Positions 1-8,551 of a stretch of 64,000 nucleotides of DNA are shown in pieces. Below the pieces are notes generated by a model. That model did no database searches. It was given only the letters and a program-made list of their open reading frames with translations, and was not told the DNA's origin. Both the position numbers and the translations under genes were made by a program. Every line of letters begins with the position of its first letter. Position 1 is the stretch's first letter. Origin of the DNA: an uncultured Lachnospiraceae bacterium (GTDB taxonomy: Bacteria; Bacillota; Clostridia; Lachnospirales; Lachnospiraceae); contig CACYTU010000013.1 in the NCBI GenBank assembly GCA_902777355.1, forward strand, positions 1-64,000, written 5' to 3'.

Positions 1-62
1 GATGACGCGGCCAGCACGGGGGCGTCGAGTTTCATTTTCCTGGCTTCTTCTCGAATATTCAT
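1..62 (-). CDS. N-terminus of an unidentified leftward gene (partial)
   Basis: Only about 20 codons lie inside the window. The minus-strand ATG at 60-62 follows a strong AGGAGG site (69-74), so the start is reliable. The visible residues begin MNIREEARKMKLDAP. The Lys/Arg-rich amphipathic start would fit an enzyme such as glutamate-5-semialdehyde dehydrogenase (ProA), but 20 residues cannot establish that and no name is assigned. It lies downstream of rlmH on the same strand, with a 220-bp gap. Confidence 0.6.
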   Translation of the reverse strand, partial: MNIREEARKMKLDAPVLAAS

Positions 63-119
63 GAGTTTCCTCCTGTGTAGTGGCAGGACAGCGACCCAGG
101 GCTGTCCCGCTTTGTGTCC

Positions 120-174
120 TATGACATGGCCTGCCTGATATATTGCTCCGCCCTGCGGCGGACACGGGCTGTCT
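120..174 (+). repeat. R1 dispersed repeat, partial copy
   Basis: Begins TATGACATGG and contains the R1 signature hairpin (TCCGCC, short loop, GGCGGA) followed by ACACGGGC. It matches the first half of the full copies at 6557, 47447 and 50414. As in those copies a hairpin lies just upstream (GGACAGC/GCTGTCC around 86-103). The rest of the gap up to 284 contains only a degenerate Phe/Lys-like simple repeat (AAAGTGATTTCAAA-type units) and no gene. Confidence 0.6.
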
Positions 175-284
175 CAAAAAACAGCATTTGCCATTTTTGT
201 CATCTTTGTTATCAAAGTGATCAAAATGATTTCGTGATTTTAAAGCAATTTCAAAGCAGTTTCCAAAGTGATTTCAAATGGCGT

Positions 285-770
285 TCATTTGTGATAGGTT
301 CTGCCGTTCAGAATCATAAATCCCCGGTAAATCTGTTCCAGTATGAGTACTCTCGTGAGCAGATGGGTGAAAGTGAGGTCGGAAAGCTTCCAGCGCTCGT
401 CGGCACGGGCTGTCAGCGATGCCCCCGGCCCCAGAGATCCGGCGATCACAAAGACAAGATCTCCGCCCCTTTGGCCGGATTTTTGCTGCCAGTCACCGAG
501 CCTGCGGGCGAAATCCTCGCTGTTCCACATCCTGCCGTGCAGGTCCAGGAGAACTACCAGGTCGGTGCCGCGCAGTTTGGCGAGAACCCGTTCCGCCTCT
601 ATATCCTTGATGCGCTCTGACTCAGCCTCCCGCTCAGCGTGAATGTTTGATTCGTCCTTGACCTCCAGGATCTCCACTTTGGAAAAAGGAGAGATCCGTT
701 TTGTGTATTCTGATGCCAGCGATACAAGCGCCTTGTCTTTCATCTTCCCGACACATACGATTTTAATCAT
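285..770 (-). CDS. rlmH: 23S rRNA (pseudouridine-1915-N3)-methyltransferase RlmH
   Basis: RlmH is a small SPOUT-class methyltransferase that uses S-adenosylmethionine to methylate pseudouridine 1915 in helix 69 of 23S rRNA on the assembled 70S ribosome. The product has 161 residues, the usual size. It starts MIKIVCVGKMKDKAL, has the central LVVLLDLHGRMWNSEDFA segment, the SPOUT knot glycine stretch FVIAGSLGPG, and the family C-terminus ending in RTYHK, normally ...YHK. The ATG at 768-770 has only a weak ribosome binding site. It lies alone between a partial leftward gene and repeat-rich DNA. The assignment is secure. Confidence 0.95.
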   Translation of the reverse strand: MIKIVCVGKMKDKALVSLASEYTKRISPFSKVEILEVKDESNIHAEREAESERIKDIEAERVLAKLRGTDLVVLLDLHGRMWNSEDFARRLGDWQQKSGQRGGDLVFVIAGSLGPGASLTARADERWKLSDLTFTHLLTRVLILEQIYRGFMILNGRTYHK

Positions 771-886
771 TTTACCGCGAGTTTTAAATGCCTCCGTCAG
801 ATTTACAGGCCCTTTGCAAAGCCTGCAGGATACTACATCTTAACAAGAAGAGAACGGAATTGCAATCGAATGAGGAAAAAGCCAGG

Positions 887-1069
887 TCATGCCTCGGGAA
901 ATGAGCCGTAGATGTCGCCGGATCCGGCCATGCAGTTGACACTGCTGTCATGCCTCAGGAAATGAACCGTAGATGTCGTCGGATCCGGCCATGTAGTTGA
1001 CACTGCTGTCATGCCTCAGGAAATGAACCGTAGATGTCGCTGGATCCGGTGATGTAGTTGACACTGCAG
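887..1069 (-). repeat. Three 61-bp tandem repeats spanning the 3' end and stop codon of the XRE gene
   Basis: Units at 887-947, 948-1008 and 1009-1069 differ at few positions. The 1009-1069 unit is the last 20 codons plus stop of the adjacent leftward XRE gene; the other two are extra copies lying downstream of its stop. Unit length 61 is not a multiple of three, so the extra copies are not a protein repeat. Confidence 0.9.
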
Positions 1070-1257
1070 TCATAAAGCCTGGCCAGGCTGATGATCACAC
1101 CCACAGGAGCGCGCCGGCGGTTCGACTCATAGTCCCGATAAGTGTTTACAGAAATGTTCAGTTTACAGGCGACGGCTCTTTTGGAGAGGCTGTTACATTC
1201 ACGGAGTTTCCGGATTCTTTCGTAGTACTGCATAATTATGTCTTGGCATGGAGTCAT
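1009..1257 (-). CDS. Small XRE-family helix-turn-helix regulator
   Basis: About 82 residues if started at the ATG at 1255-1257 (MTPCQDIIMQYYERIRKLRE); an internal ATG at 1231-1233 is an alternative. The ORF remains open upstream to 1560, but that extension runs through an inverted-repeat region and looks non-coding. The protein is a single XRE/Cro-type DNA-binding domain: RIRKLRECNSLSKRAVACKL, NISVNTYRDYESNRRRAP, then LARLYDCSVNYITGSSD, which is the standard end of this fold (normally ...YLLGRTD). It is likely a transcriptional repressor acting near its own promoter. No obvious ribosome binding site is visible. Its 3' end is the source of the 61-bp tandem repeats. Confidence 0.75.
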   Translation of the reverse strand: MTPCQDIIMQYYERIRKLRECNSLSKRAVACKLNISVNTYRDYESNRRRAPVGVIISLARLYDCSVNYITGSSDIYGSFPEA

Positions 1258-1307
1258 TTTATGTTTGCGAACGCGGGATTCTATCCTCAAGTATAATATA
1301 ATGATGT

Positions 1308-1497
1308 AAAGGTCAAAAGCCAGGAAAAGGCTCTGAGTCTCGTCAATATGCACATACAACCGCAGGACCATTGCGAGCGCCCTTAGTACCGCTGCCAGCG
1401 AGGATTGAGCGAGAGCGTGTCCAAGGTGTTTGTGCATATTGACGAGACGGATTATCTTTAACCACCTTTTGACCTTATCTTTAACCACCTTTTGACC
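1308..1497. repeat. Inverted and direct repeats upstream of the XRE gene
   Basis: An exact 18-bp inverted repeat has arms at 1337-1354 (GTCTCGTCAATATGCACA) and 1431-1448. Outside it, AAGGTCAAAAG near 1310-1320 is complementary to CTTTTGACCTT in two direct 23-bp repeats (1452-1474 and 1475-1497, containing AACCACCTTTTGACC). The arrangement could be a regulator binding region or the remains of a small palindromic element. Between here and 1647 no gene is seen. Confidence 0.7.
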
Positions 1498-1647
1498 CCG
1501 ACATAATATAATCAGAGCGAAAAAAAGTATCTCCCACGGATGATATGGTGCAAAGGTCATAAGCCGTAGTAACCATCGGATAAGGGGTGTCGCAAAAATG
1601 AAATCTTAAGGGGCGAAAAATAAAGAGGGTTCTGCTATAATGGTCAT

Positions 1648-4600
1648 ATGCAGACACCTATAGATTTTGGAAAAGATTTTTTAAATAGATTATTTGATCA
1701 GAGGGACGCGGATGCCTGTAAGGCAATGCTGGCGGGAGATCTGGTGTGGATCACGCCGGAGAGCATGCATCATTTTCTCTCGGAAGGGGCAGTGCTCAAA
1801 TTTCTGAGGAAACAGATCGCGGCAGCGGAAGAAGCCAGATATGTGGATCTGGTTTCGATCAAGAGCTCTCCGAGCGCGGATAATATAATGACGGTGGCAT
1901 ACGAGATCAATCTCATATCCAGGGAGGACGAAAGGCCACTCTATCTGCGGTGTTCCATGGCAATCTGCCGGAGAAGCAAGCGGCTTGAGATCACTTTTTT
2001 ACATTTTTCAAAAAAATCCGAGCGTGACTCTACTGAGCAGATCCGTGACTTTGTCACGAATCTTCCTTGTGGTGTCATGATTCTCGCATGTCTGGACGGA
2101 CGCCGCGAGGAGGCGATTTATTATAACGATTATTTCGCCCACAGGCTCAGGTACAGGCAGGAGGAATTCGCGAAAGCGATCCGGCGGAATCCCTTTTTTA
2201 TGACTTCGGAAGAAGACAGGGACCGGATTCATGAAGAGATTGCCCGCGCGCGCAAAAACGGGGGCAGTATTGCCGCGAATATGCGTTTTTACCGCCGCGA
2301 CGGAAACAGCTTTTATTACAGGATGAAGGGGGCGCCGGCCTATCAGGCCAACGGCGGCACCGTCTTTTATTGTGTCTTTCAGGAGACGACAGGCTTCCAG
2401 CTGAACGCCGACCGGCTTCAGGAGAGGCTGGACTCTGCGACGGAGATCGTCCGTCAGATTCCCGAGGGAATCTGCGGAATCGAATACATGCCGGGCAGCC
2501 GGACTCTGCGGACTTTATCCGGAGCAAAGGCGCCCGATCCGGATACTGATCCGGGAACTGAAGGGCAGAAGGGCGCAGACGCCCGCGCCGTGTCCCAGGC
2601 TCCTGGAAAGGACAGGGGGAAAACTGTCCCTGCTCCTGCCGGGGAAAAGAAGGCAGAGAAGGTGACAGACGCCACTCGTCCTCGCGCATTATCAGAAAAA
2701 ACAGGCTCTGCGGAAGATTCCGGAGAGGCCGGCAGTGCCCGTGTATACAGAGAAAACAAAAACGCGAGGAAACGTCCGGAAAAAGACGCGAGAGTTATTT
2801 TTACAAGCAGAAATATACCTTCCCTTTTCGGAATCTCAAACAGTGCTTACACCAGAAACATTCTTGAGGATCCTTTTTACGGACTGGAAATGACCAGCAT
2901 TACGCGTGAGCGTATCCTGTCATCCTATCTTTTCAATCCTGAGAAGACAAACACCGGAAAGCCTGTTTCCTGTGGAATCTTCCGCCTTCAGAAGCCGGAA
3001 GGAAAATCACTCCGCGTGGAACTGGTGACACGGCGTGTACAGGAAAAGGACGGCACGATGAGGCTGTATCTTTTCTATTATGACCGCGAAGAACAGCAGC
3101 AGGATCTGGAAAAGCGCATTGACCGCGCCATGAAAATGGGGCGCGCGGGCCAGGACCAGCTGAGGAAAGATCTGCAGAAAGCAAAGGAAGGATCGGCCAG
3201 GAAGCAGAATGAGCTGAAAAGTGAACTCAAGGCTGCACAGGAGAAGCACAGCCGGGAACTCGCCCGCATTGAGGATCAGCTGCTGGAAGAAAAGAACAGG
3301 TGCGTGCTGATGTCGCGCCAGCTCGAGGATGCCAGAGCCACCCAGAAACAGATGGCGGAGGAACTGCAGAAGTCGGAAGCGGATGCTTCCAGAAGGATAC
3401 GCAATTACCAGGCGGGTGCGGACAGGAAAGTTGAGGAGGCCAGGGCGGCTGCCGGAAAGGCCCGGGAGCAGGCGGACCAGAAGGTCCGTGAGGCCAGGAC
3501 TGCGGCGGAGCAGGAAACCCAAAGAGCCAGACAGGCGCGGCAGGAAGCGGAAGAAATGATCCGCGGGGCAAAGGCCGCCGCGGAGGAGGAAATAGGCAGG
3601 GCGCGCCGGGAGGCCGGCGAGATGGTCCGCGGAGCCCGGGAGGCGGCTGAGAAAGAGGTTCGCCGGGCTTCGGACGGAAGGAGCCTTCTGGAGGAACAGC
3701 TCCGTGAAGCACAGGACAGAAACCGGATCCTGGAAGCCCAGCTCAAGAGCGAAAAGGCACGCCGGCGCCTGCTTGAAGAACAGATCAGGAATGGCGGCAA
3801 GCCCATACCGGAACTGCTGCGGGAAGACGCGGAGAGAAAGAAGGATGATCCGGCGGGACTCGCCGGGATGGCCGGAACGATTGCGGCAATCGGGACTGCT
3901 GCCGGTGCCGTCTCCCTTGCAGGCGGGGCCGGGGCAAGGGCAGGGGCTGATTGCCCTGCCGGCGGTACAGGGACAAGGTCCGGGGGTGATTCTTCCGCCG
4001 GCAGAGCCGGAACAACGGCAGAAGCAATGCCTCCCGCAGGCGGAACCGGGACAGCGAATGCGTCCCCTTATACCGGACAAAAAGAGAGCCGGGAATACAG
4101 GAGACCGGAGCCCCAAAGACAGGAATCCCGGCCGGGAGACTGGATGACTCTGGAACAGCCGCTGACAGTTTTTTCATCAATAGATCCCGAGCAGTATAAT
4201 AATGAGGACAGGGGAATCATCTCCAAGTCTTCTCTGACCGCGGGCGGAAAGGACCTGACGCCCGGAAAGGAATTTACATCGCAGGCGGTTTTCCGACCGG
4301 GGAAGAAGGCCGGATATCCGGGAAACGGGGCCGGATTTGCCGCAGATGAATCCGGATATCCGGAAGGAGCCGCCGGGGCTGCCGCAGATACATCCGGACA
4401 TCCGGAAAGCACAGCCGGGGCTGCTGCAGATACATCCGGATATCCGGAAGGAGCCGCCGGGGCTGCCGCAGATAAATCCGGACATCCAAAAGGAGCCGCC
4501 GGGCCTGCAGGAGACAAAAACGGGTTTGTGAGTAATACCGAAAAGACGATGCAGAGCGGCGGACCGGTCCTGAGGGAATCTTTTTCCGGGGAGCGGAATT

Positions 4601-5343
4601 CTGCAGGAAAACTTACCCCTGAGGAGGAGAGCGGATACGCGGAAAAGAGACTCCGCGCCCGGGAGTATGACCGGGCAAAGGGACGTCTGACCAGCCTCAT
4701 GGAAAAAGCGGATGTATTTCTCCGCAGCCGGGAACAGGAGAAACAGGAGAAAAGCATCGGTGAAAAGAAGACCGGACCGGGATTTTCGGTGTCCTGCAGC
4801 CGGGAGAATATAGGAAGCCTTATGAACGATTTTCTGGAGGCGGCCTCTCCCCTGGAGCAGCTGCTGCGTGAGAATTCCTTCTCCCCGGAGGAATGCCTTC
4901 GCAATGTGCTGATCTATGAGGGCATAGAATGCGGGAAGAAGGGAATCACCCTCCGCGCCTGCCGTGACAGCAGGCTTCCGGAGACGGTTGAAGGCTTCGG
5001 TGGAATCCTGCAGAGGGCACTCTGTGAACTGCTGGAGCAGGCTATTACCCGCACACACGAGGGCGGTACGATCACTGTTCACAGCAGGGCGGACCGGCCT
5101 TCAGGGGGATTTGTCAACATCTATTTCCGTATCGATGATAACGGAGAGAAAATATCGGAAAAAGAAATGCAGACTCTCTTTGAGTCCCGGACTTCCGGGG
5201 GGACGGACAGTCCGTTCCGTTCCGGTCTGTTTTCCGCCCGTGAAGCAGCTACACTTATGGGCGGGAGCATCCACGCCCGCAGCGGCAGCTCGGGGAGCCG
5301 TTTTACCATGGCGGTGACTCTGCGGGTCCATGAGCCCGGGTAA
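1648..5343 (+). CDS. Large NTF2-like/PAS/coiled-coil protein with degenerate histidine-kinase ATPase domain
   Basis: 1231 residues with an unusual order of parts. Residues 1-130 resemble an NTF2/SnoaL-like sensor domain (FLNRLFDQRDADACKAM). Residues about 135-260 and 385-490 look PAS-like, separated by a charged linker. Residues 490-740 are a long Glu/Arg/Ala coiled coil, then a Gly/Ala-rich disordered stretch including five 14-residue repeats (888-957). The C-terminal 170 residues match the GHKL ATPase fold: an N-box remnant ELLEQAI, a G1-like IDDNGEKI and a G2 region GLFSAREAATLMGGS ending GSRFTMAVTL. No H-box with a phospho-acceptor His is evident, so it may be a sensor or scaffold rather than a standard kinase. 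A TATAAT hexamer lies only 6 nt before the ATG, and AGAGGG is 17 nt upstream, so the start is uncertain. The following hydrolase gene begins 48 nt downstream, suggesting co-transcription. Confidence 0.7.
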   Translation: MQTPIDFGKDFLNRLFDQRDADACKAMLAGDLVWITPESMHHFLSEGAVLKFLRKQIAAAEEARYVDLVSIKSSPSADNIMTVAYEINLISREDERPLYLRCSMAICRRSKRLEITFLHFSKKSERDSTEQIRDFVTNLPCGVMILACLDGRREEAIYYNDYFAHRLRYRQEEFAKAIRRNPFFMTSEEDRDRIHEEIARARKNGGSIAANMRFYRRDGNSFYYRMKGAPAYQANGGTVFYCVFQETTGFQLNADRLQERLDSATEIVRQIPEGICGIEYMPGSRTLRTLSGAKAPDPDTDPGTEGQKGADARAVSQAPGKDRGKTVPAPAGEKKAEKVTDATRPRALSEKTGSAEDSGEAGSARVYRENKNARKRPEKDARVIFTSRNIPSLFGISNSAYTRNILEDPFYGLEMTSITRERILSSYLFNPEKTNTGKPVSCGIFRLQKPEGKSLRVELVTRRVQEKDGTMRLYLFYYDREEQQQDLEKRIDRAMKMGRAGQDQLRKDLQKAKEGSARKQNELKSELKAAQEKHSRELARIEDQLLEEKNRCVLMSRQLEDARATQKQMAEELQKSEADASRRIRNYQAGADRKVEEARAAAGKAREQADQKVREARTAAEQETQRARQARQEAEEMIRGAKAAAEEEIGRARREAGEMVRGAREAAEKEVRRASDGRSLLEEQLREAQDRNRILEAQLKSEKARRRLLEEQIRNGGKPIPELLREDAERKKDDPAGLAGMAGTIAAIGTAAGAVSLAGGAGARAGADCPAGGTGTRSGGDSSAGRAGTTAEAMPPAGGTGTANASPYTGQKESREYRRPEPQRQESRPGDWMTLEQPLTVFSSIDPEQYNNEDRGIISKSSLTAGGKDLTPGKEFTSQAVFRPGKKAGYPGNGAGFAADESGYPEGAAGAAADTSGHPESTAGAAADTSGYPEGAAGAAADKSGHPKGAAGPAGDKNGFVSNTEKTMQSGGPVLRESFSGERNSAGKLTPEEESGYAEKRLRAREYDRAKGRLTSLMEKADVFLRSREQEKQEKSIGEKKTGPGFSVSCSRENIGSLMNDFLEAASPLEQLLRENSFSPEECLRNVLIYEGIECGKKGITLRACRDSRLPETVEGFGGILQRALCELLEQAITRTHEGGTITVHSRADRPSGGFVNIYFRIDDNGEKISEKEMQTLFESRTSGGTDSPFRSGLFSAREAATLMGGSIHARSGSSGSRFTMAVTLRVHEPG
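4309..4518 (+). repeat. Five 42-bp in-frame tandem repeats
   Basis: Units start at 4309, 4351, 4393, 4435 and 4477 and each encodes about SGYPEGAAGAAADT. The first and last are the most diverged. The period is a multiple of three, so reading frame is kept inside the long PAS/coiled-coil protein. Confidence 0.9.
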
Positions 5344-5391
5344 CCCCTGTCAACCATGATGGAGATCAACAGCTTCGACCTGGAGGAAAAA

Positions 5392-6417
5392 ATGAGTAAA
5401 AGTGAAAATAAGCGCGCCGAAGAAGAGCGCACAGAAGCTAAGAAGAAAAACAGCCTGGGCGGACAGATCCGGGAAGCTGCCGGTTTTATGATGTTTGCCG
5501 GTGCGTGTGTCGGGGCAGGAACTCTGGTCGGAGCTGCAAATTATTTTTATAAGAAAATTTTTGTGCCCAAAAAGTACAAAGAGAGTAAATATATGGAAAT
5601 ATTCGGCGGTGAATATGCTGACGGGCGCAGCTGGGTGACCGGTCATCCCGCGAGGGAGCATATTTATATCCGCTCGGAGGACGGACTTCAGCTGCACGCG
5701 AATCTGATTCCGTCCGATAATCCCGATTGTCACCGCTATGCCGTCTGTGTACACGACTACGCTTCGTCATCCGCCAATATGGGGATCTACGCACGCGTTT
5801 ATCACGACAGATACGGGATGAATACTCTGCTTCCCGATCTGCGGGGCTATGGTCTGAGTGACGGAGACTATGTCGGTATGGGATATCACGACAGCCGCGA
5901 TCTTCTGAGCTGGCTGGACTGGATCCTGCAGAAAGATCCGGACGCGCAGATCGTCCTGCACGGCATTTCCATGGGCGCCGCAGCGATTCTGATGGCAACA
6001 GGACTTTCACTGCCTTCACAGGTCAGGGCTGCTGTCTCGGACTCCTCCTACGCTTCGCTGGGGGAGATGATCAGGCTTGCGCTTAAGAAACAGACAAATC
6101 CGAATATTCCGTCTTCGGTGATGCTGGAGTCCCTTCGCGCAGTTGTGCTTGTACGGGCAGGCTATGACATTTGCAAAGTCTCGCCTGTTGAGTCGGTGAC
6201 GCGCTCCAGGACCCCCACGCTTTTCATTCACGGACAGGCTGACAAGAGTGTCCCTCAGGAGATGATGCCCCGTCTGTACAAAGCTGCCTCCTGCGCCAAG
6301 TCATTTCTCTGGATTCCAGGAGCGGAACATGTACAGGCTGTCAATGTGGATCCCGAGACATACTGGGCACGTGTAGAGCGCTTTATCCACGCTCAGGATA
6401 TGGAGTTTTCGGAGTAA
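5392..6417 (+). CDS. Membrane-anchored alpha/beta hydrolase
   Basis: The ATG at 5392 is chosen because CTGGAGGAAAAA immediately precedes it; an ATG at 5356 in frame lacks a site. The 341-residue product has a highly charged N-terminus (MSKSENKRAEEERTEAKKK), one hydrophobic segment (FMMFAGACVGAGTLVGA) and an alpha/beta hydrolase domain. The nucleophile elbow is LHGISMGAA with Ser, the acid is the Asp in FIHGQADKSVP, and the His is in PGAEHVQA. LLPDLRGYGLSDG is the usual strand-4 region. This family acts on esters, amides or peptides; the substrate cannot be told. It follows the PAS/coiled-coil gene by 48 nt and is probably in the same operon. Confidence 0.85.
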   Translation: MSKSENKRAEEERTEAKKKNSLGGQIREAAGFMMFAGACVGAGTLVGAANYFYKKIFVPKKYKESKYMEIFGGEYADGRSWVTGHPAREHIYIRSEDGLQLHANLIPSDNPDCHRYAVCVHDYASSSANMGIYARVYHDRYGMNTLLPDLRGYGLSDGDYVGMGYHDSRDLLSWLDWILQKDPDAQIVLHGISMGAAAILMATGLSLPSQVRAAVSDSSYASLGEMIRLALKKQTNPNIPSSVMLESLRAVVLVRAGYDICKVSPVESVTRSRTPTLFIHGQADKSVPQEMMPRLYKAASCAKSFLWIPGAEHVQAVNVDPETYWARVERFIHAQDMEFSE

Positions 6418-6498
6418 GGGACAGGCAGTGATCTGCGGACAGAGCTGCAAGATCAGCTGCCGGACAGCATGCCTGTTGAAAAGTCCGGAAGAATAAAA

Positions 6499-6556
6499 AA
6501 CCCGTATTTCCGCAGAGTAACATCAGAGATGGTACTGTGGAAATACGGGTTCTTTT
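6499..6556 (+). terminator. Intrinsic terminator after the hydrolase gene
   Basis: A 13-bp perfect stem, AACCCGTATTTCC (6499-6511) with GGAAATACGGGTT (6539-6551), is followed by CTTTTTATG. The A-run on the other side makes it potentially bidirectional. Confidence 0.9.
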
Positions 6557-6644
6557 TATGATGAGACCTGCGTTATGTATTTTCCGCCTTGCGGCGGACG
6601 CGGGCCGGTCGGAGGGGAGAGGGCGTCGTGGCCGCCTCTGCCCT
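6557..6644 (+). repeat. R1 dispersed repeat, full copy
   Basis: 88 bp starting TATGATGAGACC directly at the terminator T-run. Hairpin one is TCCGCC-TTGC-GGCGGA; hairpin two pairs GGGAGAGGGCG... with ...GCCGCCTCTGCCC. It is the same element as 47447-47533 and 50414-50500. Confidence 0.85.
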
Positions 6645-6697
6645 ATTGCCATAATCTGTGTGATGCAGTGCAGTGCTGTGCCGCTGCCCTGTTTTTG

Positions 6698-6784
6698 TCA
6701 GTTGTCTTTGCGCAGCATCACGGTCTTCAGCTGTCCTTGCGCAGCATCACGGCCTTCAGCTGTCCTTGCGCAGCATCACATGTC
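6698..6784 (-). repeat. Three 29-bp tandem repeats spanning the NYN gene stop codon
   Basis: Units at 6698-6726, 6727-6755 and 6756-6784 share CTGTCCTTGCGCAGCATCAC. The last is the final codons and stop of the leftward NYN gene; the other two lie downstream of it. Unit length is not a multiple of three. Confidence 0.9.
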
Positions 6785-7982
6785 GTCCGTTGACCTGGAC
6801 CGACGGAATCATCCGGTTGAGATAGACGGAAAAGCGGGTCACACCGCTCTGACGGATGGTGGCCTCAAGCTTGTCGTTAATCTCTTCGAGTTCTTTTTTG
6901 AGTGTAGTGATGTACATGTCATCTGTATGGTGATTTTCAAAAATGCGGAGGATCTGACTCTCGATGTCGGAGTCCGGGGAACTGCTCAGGGACACCCAGA
7001 CTGCGTTATCGCGGTTTTCAACCACCAGAGAGGGCAGGTCCTTGAGAAACTCGGAAAGCTTGCTGTAGTGATAATTGCGGATATCGAAATCCGGGAAGAT
7101 CTTGACCAGGCGGGAGCCGATTTCTCCCAGGCCGGTCTCTTTGCCCTCCGCGCTGTTGTCTTCGATCATTTTCACGATCGTAGCCTCAATGGTCTCGGGA
7201 GGAGTGAAGAGCTCCTCGTCGTCCCCATCCTGATCGCTGCCGTATCCGTAGCTGTTCTCGCCCAGATATGAGTCCGGACTCTCTGCGTAGGGAGAATAGG
7301 AAGATGCCGAATCCGAAGAGGAAGCGGACTGCCCTGACTTACGCTTTCTGGAACCGCTGTCGGAACCATAGGATGAGGAAGAACCGGAACCATAGCCCGA
7401 AGCAGAGCCGGATCCGCTGCTTCTGCCTCCTGTGTTTCCGGAGAGGCCGGGCGTGTTGTAGTAGTTTACAGGCGCGGGAAGCTGTGCGTTCTTTTTCCGG
7501 GAACTGCGTGTCCTTTTGCCGGAGGAAGTGTCATCGTCGTCACTGTCGTTTCCATTGATGACATCGAGGAAGAAAAAGCGCTCACAGGAGACACGGAATG
7601 ACTCCGGAGTCTTTTTTTCGCCCATTCCGATGACTACCTTGCCGGCCTCGCGCAGGCGCGTGGCCAGTTTGTTGAAATCACCGTCGCTTGAGACGATGCA
7701 GAATCCCTGAACATCTCCGGTGTACAGGATATCCATAGCATCGATGATCAGACCTATGTCGGAGGCGTTCTTGCCGGGGGTATTATTGGGCTGCATGACC
7801 GGAGTCAGGGAATAGCCCGAAGCCCGGTTCAGCCAGGAATGCAGTCTGTCCTGGGACCAGTCTCCGTACATGCGGCGCACTGTTATTTTTCCGTATTTTG
7901 ACAATTCGCTCAGGATTCCGGGAATGTATCTTGAACTGACGTTGTCGGCGTCGATGAGCATGGCGATATTGATGTCGTCCAT
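6756..7982 (-). CDS. NYN-domain protein with OST-HTH (LOTUS) domains
   Basis: 408 residues from the ATG at 7980-7982, which follows AAAGGA with a plausible spacing. Residues 1-160 are an NYN/LabA-type PIN-like nuclease domain: MLIDADN carries the first metal-binding Asp, then DIGLIIDAMDIL and SSDGDFNKL carry the others. Residues 160-250 are a Ser/Gly/Tyr-rich disordered linker with an RKRK patch. About 255-325 is an OST-HTH/LOTUS domain (ETIEATIVKMIEDN...), and 335-408 looks like a second, shorter one. NYN proteins with LOTUS domains are RNA-binding, sometimes RNA-cleaving; here that is inference from family. The gene is monocistronic and converges with the hydrolase gene. Confidence 0.85.
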   Translation of the reverse strand: MDDINIAMLIDADNVSSRYIPGILSELSKYGKITVRRMYGDWSQDRLHSWLNRASGYSLTPVMQPNNTPGKNASDIGLIIDAMDILYTGDVQGFCIVSSDGDFNKLATRLREAGKVVIGMGEKKTPESFRVSCERFFFLDVINGNDSDDDDTSSGKRTRSSRKKNAQLPAPVNYYNTPGLSGNTGGRSSGSGSASGYGSGSSSSYGSDSGSRKRKSGQSASSSDSASSYSPYAESPDSYLGENSYGYGSDQDGDDEELFTPPETIEATIVKMIEDNSAEGKETGLGEIGSRLVKIFPDFDIRNYHYSKLSEFLKDLPSLVVENRDNAVWVSLSSSPDSDIESQILRIFENHHTDDMYITTLKKELEEINDKLEATIRQSGVTRFSVYLNRMIPSVQVNGRHVMLRKDS

Positions 7983-8326
7983 AGGTTTACGGTCCTTTCG
8001 CTTGCTGTTTACGGTTTCTATTTTTCCTTCCTGCACCGCTCCGGTATAAGCTTAAGCCGGTCCCATCGGAGAAAATTCCGGCAGGCAGGAATTTGTATTA
8101 ATACGAATACATATTCTGCCGGTCAGGATGTAAAGCAAAAGATCAAGTTGAAATAAAAGTACCTTTTCGTTATGATTATACGGTATGCATTTTTTGCGGC
8201 CGGATCTGAAGCCCGGTCTGAAGCCGGAGAGACAGATTCTTTTATATTCTTTTGTATTATAAAACAAATGCCGGGGGGATGACAGGGAAAAATGCATTTC
8301 GCCGATATGAACGACGAGCAGGCGAT

Positions 8327-8437
8327 ACTTTCCAGACCGGTACGAAACCCGGGGTGTTTTCGGGCGCTTTAGCGGGAAAACCCGGGTTTTTACAGCGAAA
8401 ATCGCGCTCTCAAGCGAATTGGAAAGCGATTTTCGCC
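8327..8437 (+). repeat. R2 dispersed repeat, first copy
   Basis: Contains CAGACCGG, AAAACCCGGGTTTTTAC, AAAATCGCGCTCTCAAGCG and ATTGGAAAGCG. The reverse complement of 10820-10912 carries the same blocks in the same order. This copy has an extra internal segment with a second ACCCGGG. The 8037-8551 gap otherwise shows no gene. Confidence 0.75.
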
Positions 8438-8551
8438 CGTTGCTGTTTTCGCCCTCGACAGGTCGTGAACAGTAAGGGGCAGGCAATGCGAAAGTACCTG
8501 TCCCGGGGGCGGTCATTGAAAGTGAATAACCCGAAAGGAGAGAACAATATC

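Noticed and set aside
1636..1641. TATAAT just upstream of the 1648 gene as a promoter
   Set aside because: It lies 6 nt before the ATG with no good -35, so it would need a leaderless transcript; left unannotated.
3007..4116. Long minus-strand ORFs (up to 369 codons) inside the 1648-5343 gene
   Set aside because: They are shadows caused by the GC-rich, low-complexity coding strand and show no domain features.
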